Part shown: positions 28,927 through 38,994 of the stretch, one piece after another | Layout: the number at the start of each line of letters is the position of its first letter | Numbering within the stretch: the stretch's first letter is position 1 | Assembly (NCBI RefSeq): GCF_015207825.1 | Contig: NZ_JADEWC010000012.1 | Location: forward strand, 27,919 to 91,918 | Origin: Cyanobacterium stanieri LEGE 03274 | Lineage (GTDB): Bacteria; Cyanobacteriota; Cyanobacteriia; Cyanobacteriales; Cyanobacteriaceae | Direction: 5' to 3' | DNA: 64,000 nucleotides | The notes under the pieces: model-generated | What the model saw: only the letters and a program-made list of their open reading frames with translations | Told to the model about the DNA's origin: nothing | The model's database searches: none | Made by a program: the position numbers and the translations under genes

Positions 28927-30850
28927 TTATAAAAAAAAGTTTAATATTGATAATTTTCCCAGTGTTTTGGTAGAATTTTTGATAACGGTTTTGGGCTTTA
29001 TTCCTATTCTTATTACCGTTGGCATTGTGGGAATTTTTCTTTATGAAACTTGGGCTTTTTTTCAGGTGGTTTCGGTGGGAGAATTTTTGGGTAGTAGGGA
29101 ATGGACTCCTAATTTTTCTGACCCTCAATTTGGTATTATTGTTTTGTTATCGGGAACTTTTTTGGTTACGATAATTGCTTTGTTAGTGGCGATTCCTGTG
29201 GGAATTTTGGGGGCGATTTATTTATCGGAGTTTGCCCCGAAAAATGTGAGAAGGTTTTTGAAAATAGCTATGGAGTCTTTGGGGGGAATTCCTGGGGTTG
29301 TTTATGGTTATTTTGCTTTGCTTTTTTTGACTCCTTTATTGAGAAATAGTTTGTTTCCGAATATGGGGGGTTTCAATGCTTTGAGTGCGGGAATTTGTGT
29401 GGGAATTTTGATTATTCCGATTATTTCTTCTTTGACGGAGGATGCTTTGAGTGGGATTTCTGATGATTTACGAAATTCGGCTTATGCTCTTGGTTTTACT
29501 CGTTTTGAGATGATTTACAAGGTGTTGTTACCTTTGACTTATCCTGCGATTCTTTCTTCTTTTACTTTGGCTACTTCTGTAGCATTAGGAGAAACAATGG
29601 TAGTGGCGATCGCCTCTGGGCAACGACCAAATTTAACTTTAAATCCGTTACAACCCATTGAAACAATTACATCATTTATCATCAAAGTGAGTTTAGGTTC
29701 AGTACAATTTGATTCTATTTTATTTAAGACTATTTTCACTTTAGGTTTTATTTTATTTTTAGTAACTTTTACTCTGAATACCATTAGTTATTGGTTACAA
29801 AATAAATCGGAAAAACAACTGTTTTCTTTTAGTACCAGTGTTAATAAATTAGCAAAAAAAGAATTAATTAATGTTAATCAAGAAACCAATGTAATTCCTG
29901 CTTTTTATTCCTCAGGGGGCAATAGTTATCAACCTTTGTTGAGGGAATCTTTGAGCGCCCCTGGCTTGAAAGCCCCTATTAATAATGTTCGTCTATGGTG
30001 CGATCGCACTTTTACCATTTTGGCATTTTTAGGAGCGATTTTTGGGGTAGTATTTATTGCTATTTTATTATGGAATTTATCTCAAACAGGGTTAGAAAAA
30101 ATTAATTGGGCTTTTTTAACCAGCTTTGCTTCCCGTAGGGCAGAAGAATCAGGAATACTATCGGCATTAGTGGGAAGTTTGTGGCTGTTTATATTAACCC
30201 TTGTGATGGTAATTCCCTTGGGGGTAGGTAGTGCCATTTACCTTGAAGAATATCGCAAAAATAAACGCATTGATAACATTCTCGAAATCAGCATCGCCAA
30301 TCTTGCTTCCATCCCTTCCATTCTTTACGGCTTGTTAGGTTTACAAATTTTTGTGCGCTGGATGCGCCCGATTACGGGGGGGCCTAGTATTTTATCAGGG
30401 GCATTGGTATTGACGGTGATGAGTTTACCTACCCTTATCATTGCTAGTCGTAGTGCCATTAAAAGTAGTAGTAAAAGATTAAAAAATGGTGGCTATGCCC
30501 TGGGAATGTCGAAACAGCAGGTATTAAGAAAACTAATTCTCCCCTCTGCTTTACCTGGAATTTTAACGGGAGTATTGCTTTCCCAAACGAGGGCATTGGC
30601 GGAAACTGCTGCTTTGATTGGGGTTGGGGTAGCCGCATCCGTGCGTTTTCTCCCACCTTTGTCATGGCAAGGGTTGCAAAGTAGTTATACCACTTTACCC
30701 GTGCAGATTTTTAACTGGTTACAAAATCCTAGTGCGCAAGTACAACAGTTAGCCGCCGCTGCCACCATAGTTTTAGTAGTTATTTTAATTATTTTAAACT
30801 TATTTTCTGTACTTATTAGGGAATATTTTAATAATCTTCAACGTAATTAA
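28910..30850 (+). CDS. pstC: single-chain phosphate permease, PstC fused to PstA
   Basis: The 646-residue protein holds both membrane subunits of the Pst importer. Residues 1 to about 305 match PstC (IPVGILGAIYLSEF, GGIPGVVYG, EDALSGISDDLRNSAYALG). After a linker of about 70 residues, residues about 370-646 match PstA (IPLGVGSAIYLEEY, ASIPSILYGLLGL, SSSKRLKNGGYALG, ALAETAALIGVG). Two EAA-type loops are therefore present, enough for one full channel. The ATG at 28910 follows AAGGGG closely and overlaps the upstream gene, implying translational coupling. Separate pstC and pstA genes are the norm. No stop or frameshift lies at the junction. Confidence 0.9.
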   Translation: MIKEINYKKKFNIDNFPSVLVEFLITVLGFIPILITVGIVGIFLYETWAFFQVVSVGEFLGSREWTPNFSDPQFGIIVLLSGTFLVTIIALLVAIPVGILGAIYLSEFAPKNVRRFLKIAMESLGGIPGVVYGYFALLFLTPLLRNSLFPNMGGFNALSAGICVGILIIPIISSLTEDALSGISDDLRNSAYALGFTRFEMIYKVLLPLTYPAILSSFTLATSVALGETMVVAIASGQRPNLTLNPLQPIETITSFIIKVSLGSVQFDSILFKTIFTLGFILFLVTFTLNTISYWLQNKSEKQLFSFSTSVNKLAKKELINVNQETNVIPAFYSSGGNSYQPLLRESLSAPGLKAPINNVRLWCDRTFTILAFLGAIFGVVFIAILLWNLSQTGLEKINWAFLTSFASRRAEESGILSALVGSLWLFILTLVMVIPLGVGSAIYLEEYRKNKRIDNILEISIANLASIPSILYGLLGLQIFVRWMRPITGGPSILSGALVLTVMSLPTLIIASRSAIKSSSKRLKNGGYALGMSKQQVLRKLILPSALPGILTGVLLSQTRALAETAALIGVGVAASVRFLPPLSWQGLQSSYTTLPVQIFNWLQNPSAQVQQLAAAATIVLVVILIILNLFSVLIREYFNNLQRN

Positions 30851-30874
30851 TTATCAAAAAAAAGAGGATATTTT

Positions 30875-31672
30875 ATGAAAACATTAAATAGTATTATTAC
30901 CGTTCAAAATTTATCAGTCTATTATGAAAATACACCCTTATTACTAGGGGTTAATTTGGAAATTCCTGAAAATAAAGTAACAGGAGTAATTGGACGTTCT
31001 GGCTCTGGGAAAAGTATGTTATTAAGGTGTTTTAACCGTCTTAATGACTTAATGGAAGGCATCAGGGTAGAGGGTAAAGTTTATTTTGATGGTGAAAATA
31101 TTTACACTTCTGGCATTCAGCCTATTCAGTTAAGGCGACGCATTGGCATGGTATTTCAACGGCCAACCCCTTTTCCTACTTCTATTTATGAAAATATTGC
31201 CATGGGTTTGAAGGTAAATGGTTTTCGTCAAAACTTGGATGATATTATTGAGGATTCCCTTAAGCGAGTGGGTTTATGGCAGGAGGTAAAAAATAATCTT
31301 CGTAAAAATGCCATGTTATTGTCTGGGGGGCAAAAGCAACGATTATGTATCGCAAGGGCGATCGCCCTTCAACCAGAAGTGATATTATTAGATGAACCAT
31401 GTTCAGCCTTAGACCCTATTTCTACCCTTGAAATAGAAAACTTAATTTATGAGTTGAAAGATGATTATACCATTATCATGAGCGCCCATGACCTTAAACA
31501 AATAGCCAGGGTATGTGATGAGGTGATTTATCTTGATGTGCGAGATAATCAAGTAGGACAAAGGGTGGGATTTGTGCTAGAACAAAATTCAGTGGAAAAA
31601 ATCTTCCTTAGCCCCGAACAATCGGAAACCCGTAATTATACCCGTGGGGTTATGCTTGAATCGGATTTTTAA
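30875..31672 (+). CDS. pstB: phosphate ABC transporter ATPase PstB
   Basis: ATP-hydrolysing subunit of the Pst importer, 265 residues, 24 bp after the permease gene and preceded by AAGAGGA. Seen: Walker A GRSGSGKSMLLRCFNRLNDL, an unusual form of the PstB signature GPSGCGKST...; Q-loop VFQRPTPFPTSIYENIA; signature LSGGQKQRLCIARA; Walker B ILLDEPCSALDP; switch His in MSAHDLKQIARVCD. FNRLNDL and the QRPTPFP segment mark it as PstB rather than a general importer ATPase. The C-terminus differs from common PstB (VGQRVGFVLEQNSVEKIF). Confidence 0.92.
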   Translation: MKTLNSIITVQNLSVYYENTPLLLGVNLEIPENKVTGVIGRSGSGKSMLLRCFNRLNDLMEGIRVEGKVYFDGENIYTSGIQPIQLRRRIGMVFQRPTPFPTSIYENIAMGLKVNGFRQNLDDIIEDSLKRVGLWQEVKNNLRKNAMLLSGGQKQRLCIARAIALQPEVILLDEPCSALDPISTLEIENLIYELKDDYTIIMSAHDLKQIARVCDEVIYLDVRDNQVGQRVGFVLEQNSVEKIFLSPEQSETRNYTRGVMLESDF

Positions 31673-31681
31673 GGGATAAAT

Positions 31682-31722
31682 ATGGGGAATAGATTATATG
31701 TTTATAATTTCCCCATCCTTTT
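31682..31722 (+). terminator. hairpin after pstB
   Basis: Arms ATGGGGAA (31682-31689) and TTCCCCAT (31709-31716) with a 19-base AT-rich loop, followed by CCTTTTATTT. It separates pstB from the convergent murE. Confidence 0.55.
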
Positions 31723-31760
31723 ATTTATCAACACTAATCCACGTTTTTATTAAAGCCTAA

Positions 31761-33239
31761 TTAATTATTATTGAGGGCTTTTTGGGCTTCTTCCCTATCA
31801 TCAAAATGCACTTTTTCTGTACCTAAAATTTGATAATCTTCATGGCCTTTTCCTGCAATTAATACCCCATCACCTGCTTGGGCAGTTTGGATGGCGGTTT
31901 GGATGGCTAAGGAGCGATCGCCCTGTACAATGGGGTTAATATGGTTAGGAATACCCGTCAAAATATCTTCAAGGATTTGATTAGGGTTTTCGGTGCGAGG
32001 ATTATCGGAAGTTACTACCACCACATCTGCTAAATCCGCCGCTATCTTACCCATTATAGGACGTTTGGTGCGATCGCGATCGCCCCCACAACCAAACACA
32101 CATATCATTTTACCCGTAATAAAAGGGCGAGAAGCCTTGAGTAAATTTTCTAAACTATCAGGAGTGTGGGCATAATCCACGATTACCGTAATATCCTGAT
32201 TCGGTTTTACCTGCACCCTTTCCATGCGCCCCGGCACTCCTGTAAAATGGGGTAAACCTTGGGTAATGGTATCCAAATCAATACCCAACTGTAACACAGC
32301 ACCCACCCCAGCCAAAAGGTTAGAAAGATTAAATTGCCCCACTAGAGGAGAAGAAAACTTAGTTTTCCCTTTGGGAGTGTGTAAAATTCCTTCTACTCCC
32401 GTGGCTTGATAAACTAAATCAGTGGTGTATAAATCGGCTTCAGGGTTAGTGACACTATAACTCCAAACATCTTTACTAGATTGGATCAATCTTTGTCCAT
32501 AGGGGTCATCATAATTAATAATAGCCTTACCATGGAGATATTCATTATTAAATAGAAGGGCTTTGGCTTGAAAATAATCCTCCATATCTTTGTGATAATC
32601 GAGGTGATCTTGGGTTAAATTAGTAAATACAGCCACATCAAAATGACAGCCTTTAATGCGTTTTTGGGCGAGGGCATGGGAACTTACTTCCATTACGGCG
32701 TATTGGTTTCCAGCGTTTACAGCTTCCGTTAATTGTGCCTGTAAATCCACGGCAAAAGGAGTGGTATGACTAGCGGTTTTTTGATAATTTTGCCAACGGG
32801 CATACAATGTGCCAAAGAGGGCGGTTTTTTTCTGGGCTTGATGGAGGAAAAATTCGATTAAGTGAGTGGTGGTTGTTTTGCCGTTAGTACCTGTAACCCC
32901 TATCATACCTAACTTTTGGCTAGGATAATCATAAAATTTACTCGCAATTTGCGCACATACATCATTCATATCATCAGCAACGATGACGCAATCAGAGTCG
33001 GCGGGGGGCATTTTATCATAGGCTTCTTGACTAATTATAGAGGCGATCGCCCCTTCATTCAAAGCACTTTGCCAAAACTCACCCCCATCAACCCTCGTGC
33101 CAGGCATCCCAATAAATACATCCCCCGCTGAAACCAACTGAGAATTTGTCACAATCCCTTTCACATCAGTATCAAGGGCGGGATGTTCAGGAATTGAGTT
33201 AATCTGTTTTATATTGGACAACAATTGACGTAATTTCAT
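31761..33239 (-). CDS. murE: UDP-N-acetylmuramoyl-tripeptide synthetase, meso-diaminopimelate adding
   Basis: Adds meso-diaminopimelate to UDP-MurNAc-L-Ala-D-Glu in cytoplasmic peptidoglycan synthesis. The 492 residues show the Mur ligase layout: N-terminal UDP-binding domain with DSRxV-like TDVKGIVTNSQLVSAGDVF, ATP loop GVTGTNGKTTT near 118, carbamylated-lysine region, and the C-terminal DNPR motif (SDNPRTENP), which selects DAP over lysine. The ATG at 33239 is preferred to the adjoining TTG; GAGGGG lies upstream. Alone between the pst operon and sufD. Confidence 0.96.
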   Translation of the reverse strand: MKLRQLLSNIKQINSIPEHPALDTDVKGIVTNSQLVSAGDVFIGMPGTRVDGGEFWQSALNEGAIASIISQEAYDKMPPADSDCVIVADDMNDVCAQIASKFYDYPSQKLGMIGVTGTNGKTTTTHLIEFFLHQAQKKTALFGTLYARWQNYQKTASHTTPFAVDLQAQLTEAVNAGNQYAVMEVSSHALAQKRIKGCHFDVAVFTNLTQDHLDYHKDMEDYFQAKALLFNNEYLHGKAIINYDDPYGQRLIQSSKDVWSYSVTNPEADLYTTDLVYQATGVEGILHTPKGKTKFSSPLVGQFNLSNLLAGVGAVLQLGIDLDTITQGLPHFTGVPGRMERVQVKPNQDITVIVDYAHTPDSLENLLKASRPFITGKMICVFGCGGDRDRTKRPIMGKIAADLADVVVVTSDNPRTENPNQILEDILTGIPNHINPIVQGDRSLAIQTAIQTAQAGDGVLIAGKGHEDYQILGTEKVHFDDREEAQKALNNN

Positions 33240-33340
33240 CAAACTTCACCCCTCACTTAACAATAAAAGATTTTTACTATGTTATAGCAATATTTTGGGG
33301 AATAGGTAATTGATAATTAATAGTTGATAATGAATAAAAA

Positions 33341-34714
33341 TTAATCAATGGTGCGACAGGCAACACATTGGGTTAAACGTTGTCTTAAAGATTGATAAGG
33401 AATCTTCTCGATAATTTCCCCCGCAAAAGCATCTAACAAGAGATGACGGGCATCATCTTCATTTAAACCACGACTACGAAGATAAAAAATTTCATCGGCT
33501 TCTAGTTGGCTAACCGTCGCACCATGGGCGCATTTAACGTTATCGGCGGTAATCTGTAATTCGGGTTTGGTATTAATTCGTGCCTTGGGAGAAAGTAACA
33601 AATTGCGGTTAAGTTGCGCTGCATTAGTTTCTTGAGCAAGTTTTGGCACATCTACCCTACCATTAAAAATACCATGGCCAGAGTCATCTAAAATATACTT
33701 ATGGAGTTGGTTTACCGTGCCATAGGGGTGGTTTAAACTCACATGGCTATGGGTATCAGCTATCTGTTTTCCTTGCACCATGGTTAAGCCGTGAAGGTTA
33801 GTATAGGTTTGTTCGCCTTTTTGAAGTATGTCTAGGTTATGACGGTATAGTTTTCCACCCAAACTTATTTCATTTATAGTATAACTACTGTTACGGTACT
33901 GGGCGATCGCACTTTGGGCAATATGAAAACCATCCCCCGATTCCCGTTGAATGCGACAATGACTCAAAGACGCATTTTCCTGTAAATGAATTTCGGTGAC
34001 AACATTTGTAAAATAAGGCTTACCACCCACCGCATCAGAACAACCAACGCTAGTTGCTCCATAATATTCTATAATCTGACAACGGGAATTAACCTCCCCA
34101 ATCATCAAAATGCGGGGTTGTATAAAAATTGGTAAATCTTCCTTCGCCACAATATGGAGTAAATGAATAGGAATATCAACCTCCACATTTTTATCTACCC
34201 ACACCACAAAAGCATCATTAATTCCTGCGGTATTGAGAGCGGAAAAAACTTCATTGTCAGAGTGATTTTGTCCTAAAAAATGACTAACTTTTTCCTTTTT
34301 ACTCCCATCCAAGTTTGTCAAATTACCCACATAAACTCCATCAGGTAATGCAGAAATATCCGACAAGTTTTCATCATAAAAACCATTAACAAAAACTAGC
34401 CTAGAATTAGGGGCTTCTTGTAACTTAAAACCATCTAAAATAAAGTCAGATAAATTTTGTTTAGTAGGGGCATGGAAATCAATTTTTTGTAAATCACTTA
34501 AATCAGTAAAACGCCATGCTTCATCCTTGTTATTAGGAATATTTAACTTAACAACTTCCCTTGCAAACTTTTGTTTTAATTCTTCCATAGAAGTATTTAA
34601 ATGATCACCAAAATTATTGGTCATACTTTCTGCTACTTGTAATAAATTACCTAAATAGGCATCACTATTGATTTGAAAGTTATTAGCATTGATAGTAGCT
34701 ACAGAATTAGACAT
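33341..34714 (-). CDS. sufD: Fe-S cluster assembly protein SufD
   Basis: Partner of SufB in the SufBC2D scaffold that builds iron-sulfur clusters. The 457 residues have an N-terminal helical region (1-120, EAWRFTDLSDLQKIDF) and the long beta-helix core, ending with the family C-terminus KCAHGATVSQLEADEIFYL and RGLNEDDARHLLLDAFAGEII. It is 61 bp downstream of sufC and presumably cotranscribed from the sufC promoter. sufS, normally next, is absent: murE follows instead. Confidence 0.95.
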   Translation of the reverse strand: MSNSVATINANNFQINSDAYLGNLLQVAESMTNNFGDHLNTSMEELKQKFAREVVKLNIPNNKDEAWRFTDLSDLQKIDFHAPTKQNLSDFILDGFKLQEAPNSRLVFVNGFYDENLSDISALPDGVYVGNLTNLDGSKKEKVSHFLGQNHSDNEVFSALNTAGINDAFVVWVDKNVEVDIPIHLLHIVAKEDLPIFIQPRILMIGEVNSRCQIIEYYGATSVGCSDAVGGKPYFTNVVTEIHLQENASLSHCRIQRESGDGFHIAQSAIAQYRNSSYTINEISLGGKLYRHNLDILQKGEQTYTNLHGLTMVQGKQIADTHSHVSLNHPYGTVNQLHKYILDDSGHGIFNGRVDVPKLAQETNAAQLNRNLLLSPKARINTKPELQITADNVKCAHGATVSQLEADEIFYLRSRGLNEDDARHLLLDAFAGEIIEKIPYQSLRQRLTQCVACRTID

Positions 34715-34775
34715 AAAAATAAAATATAAAATTTACAACAAAAAATAATAAACCTAACACGAAAACCACAAAAAA

Positions 34776-35546
34776 TTATACCTCTACTAACTCTTCATCT
34801 TCCAAGAAATTGTATCCCCTTTCTTCTAACTCAAGAGCTAAATCTTTATTGCCACTCATGACGATTTTTCCTTGGGACATAACATGGATAAAATCAGGGG
34901 TAATATAATCTAATAATCTTTGATAATGGGTAATTAATAAGAAAGCATTATCAGGTTTTTTCAACTGATTTACCCCCTCAGAAACAATGCGTAAAGCATC
35001 AATATCTAACCCTGAATCAATCTCATCCAAAATACCCAAATTAGGCTCTAATAAAGCCATCTGCAAAATCTCATTGCGCTTTTTCTCTCCCCCAGAAAAA
35101 CCCTCATTTAAGCTACGACTGAGGAAAGCAGAATCCATTTTGACAACGCCCAATTTTTCCTCGATTAAATCTTCAAAATCAAAAGCGTCGATTTCTTCTA
35201 AACCTAAATATTTACAACGGGCATTATAAGCCACTCTCAAAAAGTCTAAATTACTTACCCCAGGAATTTCTAAAGGATATTGAAACGCCAAGAAAATTCC
35301 AGCTAACGCCCTCTCATCAGGCTCTTTTTCTAATAAATTTTCTCCTTTATAGATTACCTCTCCCCCTGTGACTTCATATTCGGGATGCCCTGTTAAAACT
35401 TTGGAAAGGGTACTTTTTCCAGAACCATTACGCCCCATGATAGCATGGACTTCTCCTGCTTTGATTTCTAGGTTAACCCCTTTGAGGATAGGAGTGCCAT
35501 CAACAGAAGCGGTAAGGTTACGGACAGATAATATAGTTTCAGTCAT
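34776..35546 (-). CDS. sufC: Fe-S cluster assembly ATPase SufC
   Basis: ABC-type ATPase of the SufBC2D complex, 256 residues. Seen: Walker [10 protein letters not shown] (about 38-46), [12 protein letters not shown] typical of SufC, signature [17 protein letters not shown], Walker [17 protein letters not shown], and His in [12 protein letters not shown]. It is the first gene of a two-gene sufCD unit whose upstream region carries a CAAC-N6-GTTG operator identical to those before sufB. Confidence 0.96.
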   Translation of the reverse strand: MTETILSVRNLTASVDGTPILKGVNLEIKAGEVHAIMGRNGSGKSTLSKVLTGHPEYEVTGGEVIYKGENLLEKEPDERALAGIFLAFQYPLEIPGVSNLDFLRVAYNARCKYLGLEEIDAFDFEDLIEEKLGVVKMDSAFLSRSLNEGFSGGEKKRNEILQMALLEPNLGILDEIDSGLDIDALRIVSEGVNQLKKPDNAFLLITHYQRLLDYITPDFIHVMSQGKIVMSGNKDLALELEERGYNFLEDEELVEV

Positions 35547-35606
35547 AATGAGTTATTTAATAATGGTGAGCGTTCTTAATTTTTATATATTTTCTTCTGT
35601 GGATCT

Positions 35607-35637
35607 ATTTTAAGGTACTTTAGCAACATTTTTGTTG
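35607..35637 (-). promoter_or_regulatory. sufC promoter with SufR-type operator
   Basis: On the minus strand CAAC-AAAAAT-GTTG (35637-35624), then 11 bp, then TAAAAT (35612-35607) as likely -10. The operator covers the expected -35. CAAC-N6-GTTG is the binding pattern reported for SufR, the iron-sulfur-sensing repressor of the cyanobacterial suf operon. Confidence 0.7.
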
Positions 35638-35738
35638 TTTTATTCTTTTTCCCCATGAAAAATTCACAAAACCCCATGAGTCGAATCTGTGATTAAATAG
35701 GTAGGCGTATAAATAACTTTTATGAAGGAGAATTTTAA

Positions 35739-36248
35739 ATGGATTTATCTCGTATTCCCGCACAACCCAAGGCTGGTTTAATCAATGTTTTAATTGAAAT
35801 TCCTGGGGGAAGTAAAAATAAGTATGAGTTTGATAAGGATATGAATGCTTTTATTTTAGATAGAGTATTATTTTCTTCGGTGAAATATCCTTATGACTAT
35901 GGTTTTGTACCTAATACTTTGGCGGATGACGGTGATCCTTTAGATGGTATGGTAATAATGGATGAACCTACCTTCCCTGGTTGTGTGATTGCGGCGCGCC
36001 CTGTGGCTATGTTGGAAATGGTTGATGGGGGAGATAGAGATGAGAAAATTCTTTGTGTTCCTGCCGAAGATCCTCGCTATGATCATGTTAAGTCTTTAAA
36101 GGATATTGCGCCCCATCGTCTCGAAGAAATTGCTGAGTTTTTCCGCTCTTATAAAAATTTAGAGAAAAAAGAAACCAAAATTTTAGGGTGGAAAGATGTG
36201 GATCAAGTTGCTCCTTTAGTGGAACAATGTGTAAAGGCTTATAAATAA
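35739..36248 (+). CDS. ppa: inorganic pyrophosphatase (family I)
   Basis: Hydrolyses pyrophosphate released by biosynthetic reactions; soluble cytoplasmic Mg-dependent enzyme. The 169 residues show the family core: [17 protein letters not shown] near 27, [20 protein letters not shown] near 48-67 containing the metal-binding D-x-D-P-x-D, and [11 protein letters not shown] near 105. An AAGGAG ribosome binding site (35725-35730) sits 8 bp before the ATG, one of the clearest in the window. Confidence 0.97.
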   Translation: MDLSRIPAQPKAGLINVLIEIPGGSKNKYEFDKDMNAFILDRVLFSSVKYPYDYGFVPNTLADDGDPLDGMVIMDEPTFPGCVIAARPVAMLEMVDGGDRDEKILCVPAEDPRYDHVKSLKDIAPHRLEEIAEFFRSYKNLEKKETKILGWKDVDQVAPLVEQCVKAYK

Positions 36249-36263
36249 AGTTATAGCTGATGG

Positions 36264-36284
36264 GGGTTGAACAATGTTCAACCC
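36264..36284. terminator. hairpin between convergent ppa and purM
   Basis: Perfect 9-bp stem GGGTTGAAC-AAT-GTTCAACCC, 16 bp after the ppa stop and 11 bp from the purM stop. No T tract on either side, so the terminator role is positional inference. Confidence 0.5.
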
Positions 36285-36294
36285 TTCAAAGGGT

Positions 36295-37320
36295 TTAGCA
36301 GACAAACTGAATGTCTTTTTTTCCTTCGATAACTTTGCCGATATGGTAGGAGGAAATATTTTCGCCTTCAAAAAATGCGATAGTTTCTTTTACTTTGTGG
36401 GGTGGCACAATCACTACAAAACCGACTCCCATGTTAAAGGTATCGAGCATATCTTGTTGGTTGACGTTGCCTGTTTTGGCTAACCATTGAAAGATGGGGG
36501 GAATTTGCCAATTGTTGAGGTTGACTTCGATGGAGAGGTTGTCGGGAAGACAACGGGGTAAGTTTTCGGGGATACCTCCCCCTGTGATATGTGCCATGGC
36601 TTTGATGCCGAGGTGATTTTCAAGGGCTTTAAGGATTGGTTTTACATAGATGCGGGTGGGGGTAAGGCAGGTTTCCCCTAGGGTTAATCCTCCTAATTCT
36701 TTTGGTTTGTCTTCCCAGTTTAATTGGTTTACTTCGATGATTTTGCGCACTAGGGAGAAGCCGTTACTATGAATACCGCTACTGCTAAGGGCGATCGCCT
36801 GATCTCCTATTTGAACATTTTTGCCGTCTAAAATAGAGGATTTTTCGACAATACCGACACAGAAACCAGCCAAATCATATTCCCCTACCTGATAAAAACC
36901 TGGCATCTCGGCGGTTTCTCCACCAAGCAAAGCGCAACCACTTTCTTTACATCCTTGGGCAATGCCTACAACTACTTCTTGGAGTTGCTGGGGGTTTAGT
37001 TTACCTGTGGCTAAATAGTCAAGGAAAAATAATGGCTCAGCACCTGATGTGAGAATATCATTAACGCACATGGCTACTAAATCTATACCTACTGTGTCAT
37101 GGCGATTTAGTTGGTGGGCAATTTTTAATTTTGTGCCTACTCCATCAGTGCCAGAAATCAAAACAGGTTGTCTGTAGCCAGAAGGAATTTCAAAACAACC
37201 ACCAAAACCACCTAAGCCGCCTAAAACCCCCGGACGATAAGTGCTTTCTACCGCTGAACCAATTTTGTTAACAAATTCTCTCCCTGCTTCTATATCTACT
37301 CCAGCCTGTTTATAATCCAT
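36295..37320 (-). CDS. purM: phosphoribosylformylglycinamidine cyclo-ligase (AIR synthetase)
   Basis: Closes the imidazole ring in purine synthesis, ATP-dependent. The 341 residues show the start [17 protein letters not shown], the glycine-rich [28 protein letters not shown] near 57, [20 protein letters not shown], and [11 protein letters not shown] near 134. Family length is 340-350. It converges with ppa; the upstream side is a long AT-rich spacer containing an inverted repeat. Confidence 0.97.
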   Translation of the reverse strand: MDYKQAGVDIEAGREFVNKIGSAVESTYRPGVLGGLGGFGGCFEIPSGYRQPVLISGTDGVGTKLKIAHQLNRHDTVGIDLVAMCVNDILTSGAEPLFFLDYLATGKLNPQQLQEVVVGIAQGCKESGCALLGGETAEMPGFYQVGEYDLAGFCVGIVEKSSILDGKNVQIGDQAIALSSSGIHSNGFSLVRKIIEVNQLNWEDKPKELGGLTLGETCLTPTRIYVKPILKALENHLGIKAMAHITGGGIPENLPRCLPDNLSIEVNLNNWQIPPIFQWLAKTGNVNQQDMLDTFNMGVGFVVIVPPHKVKETIAFFEGENISSYHIGKVIEGKKDIQFVC

Positions 37321-37917
37321 ATTTTCTGTCTCTTTAAATAAAAATAAATTATAAGAATAATCATGATAGCTAATATGATCATTTATTCTTATCTGGTTTT
37401 TTGATCATATTATTATCCGTTTACTAGGGGAAATCATACCATTATTCATCGAGTTTTTTATGGTTTTTGTGGAATAGTTTTTTTGAATTAATGAAGGAAT
37501 TATTTAATATTTTTCACTGAATTTAAGCCTAATCTTCAAAAAAATGGATTGATCATTAGCATAGTGAGTTATCTTGAAGGTTTATTTTTTCATAATGTTC
37601 AGTTTCAAGATTAAAGCAAACATAAACGAATGCTTTTTTTTGCTCTATTGATTAGTTTTGTTTAACTTAAGGGCTATTTTTCAAAATAAATAAACTTACT
37701 AATATAGTTGTTTATTGTGATGGTTTCAATGCTCATAAGAAATCGTTGCTTTATCTTTTTTTTTGATAAGTATTTCTTACCCCCTAAGCAAAAATGACGT
37801 GTTAACTTAGGTAGAGTCAAAATTTATTAAAGAATGTAAACATTCCATCATCTAGGAGTAGGAAACAAGATAAACCCCTTACGGGGGTTGCGATCTAATT
37901 CAATCAAGAAAAAAACT
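37321..37917. other. 597-bp spacer between divergent purM and rlpA-like gene
   Basis: Holds a 10-bp inverted repeat AATATGATCA/TGATCATATT (37372-37381 and 37402-37411) near the purM start, several T runs, and a GC-rich hairpin (37873-37889) 29 bp before the rlpA-like ATG. No ORF recognised. A riboswitch was considered but not supported. Confidence 0.55.
37873..37889 (+). promoter_or_regulatory. leader hairpin before the rlpA-like gene
   Basis: AACCCC and GGGGTT arms around TTACG form a 6-bp stem in an otherwise AT-rich leader, 28 bp before the ATG. Function unknown; could affect translation or mRNA stability. Confidence 0.4.
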
Positions 37918-38814
37918 ATGCTTACAAACACTTGGAACAACGCTGTTAGATCAGCCATCACAATTATTTTAGGAGTATCTGGTTTAGCGATCGCTCCTAA
38001 CGTAAGAGCTAATACGGCGAATTTCTCTGAGCAAAATACAGCAGGTACTTCTCAGGTCAATAACCCTGTTGCTGTACAACTAAACGACACTATACAAGAA
38101 TTTTTAACCAGCAAACTTTACTCCCATCAGTGGCAATCTCAACAAGCCGTAACTCTACATTTCCAAAATATTCCCTTACTAACCTTTGTGGGTAATGATC
38201 AAGGGGAAATCAATGCCAGGGCCAGAGAATTTGCTTCTCGTCTCGATCAACTCCATCAACAACAGGCCGATGCTAATAAAATTGCGGTGCGCTGGGATAG
38301 TCAAAGGGCAGAACATTTGATCCAATACGATCAAGAAGATCTCATTGCCCTCAACGATGGAACTATTTTGCCTGATTCCACAACCAATGCTCAAAATGAC
38401 GCTTTACAGGCTACTAATAGATTACGTAGATTATTAGGCAATGCCGAGCCTATCACTTCTATCATTGATCAACCTGAACAAGTTATTGCTAGTGGTGCTG
38501 GAGTGAAGGGTTCTACAGGTAGAGTCATTAGAGGTATTGCTTCTTGGTATGGTCCTGGTTTCCATGGTCGTAGAACGGCTAATGGGGAAAGATTTAACCA
38601 AAATGCCTTAACCGCCGCCCATCGTAGCTTACCTTTTGGTACTCGTGTGAAGGTTACTAATGTAAGTAATGGTCGCTCTGTGGTGGTGAGAATTAATGAC
38701 CGTGGCCCTTTTACTGGTGGACGGGTAATTGATTTGGCGGCGGGAGCTGCTCAGGCCATCGGTTTGAAAAGTCGGGGAGTAGGCCCTGTGACGATTCAGG
38801 TATTAGGTCGTTAG
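37918..38814 (+). CDS. RlpA-like double-psi beta-barrel septal ring / lytic transglycosylase family protein
   Basis: Exported protein of 298 residues. The ATG at 37918 gives a signal peptide (about 1-32, hydrophobic [14 protein letters not shown], cleavage near VRA-N); a TTG at 37888 would bury it. Residues 35-200 are a cyanobacterial extension, likely wall- or membrane-associated. The C-terminal RlpA domain (about 207-298) has [30 protein letters not shown], and INDRGPF with the conserved Asp. RlpA proteins cleave or bind naked glycan strands in peptidoglycan; there is no SPOR domain here, so activity is inferred. Confidence 0.87.
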   Translation: MLTNTWNNAVRSAITIILGVSGLAIAPNVRANTANFSEQNTAGTSQVNNPVAVQLNDTIQEFLTSKLYSHQWQSQQAVTLHFQNIPLLTFVGNDQGEINARAREFASRLDQLHQQQADANKIAVRWDSQRAEHLIQYDQEDLIALNDGTILPDSTTNAQNDALQATNRLRRLLGNAEPITSIIDQPEQVIASGAGVKGSTGRVIRGIASWYGPGFHGRRTANGERFNQNALTAAHRSLPFGTRVKVTNVSNGRSVVVRINDRGPFTGGRVIDLAAGAAQAIGLKSRGVGPVTIQVLGR

Positions 38815-38826
38815 TTATCCTTTCTT

Positions 38827-38850
38827 AAAATCCCCTTAGGGGGATTTTTT
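38827..38850 (+). terminator. intrinsic terminator of the rlpA-like gene
   Basis: AAAATCCCC-TTAG-GGGGATTTTTT, a 9-bp stem followed by a T run, 12 bp after the stop. The best rho-independent terminator in the window. Confidence 0.9.
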
Positions 38851-38885
38851 GTTTAAGATTATTTTAAGATTCTACGAGGGTGGAC

Positions 38886-38967
38886 AGCGCAATGATCATA
38901 GTAGTTTAATCTCGAAATTTCTAGCACCATGGAATTATATTTCATACAATGATTAAGCAAGGCTGCC
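38886..38967 (+). repeat. dispersed repeat B, copy 2
   Basis: AAATTTCTAG (38915-38924), then GAATTATATTTCATACAATG and ATTAAGCAAGGC, matching 19041-19120 and 52126-52207. It ends just before the CPBP protease gene. Confidence 0.7.
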
Positions 38968-38994
38968 TTTCTTTTAACTACTTTAATATTCAAA

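Noticed and set aside
37741..37917. Cyclic-di-AMP riboswitch before the rlpA-like gene
   Set aside because: Wall-hydrolase genes often carry one, but none of the conserved ydaO core segments was found; only a short hairpin is present.
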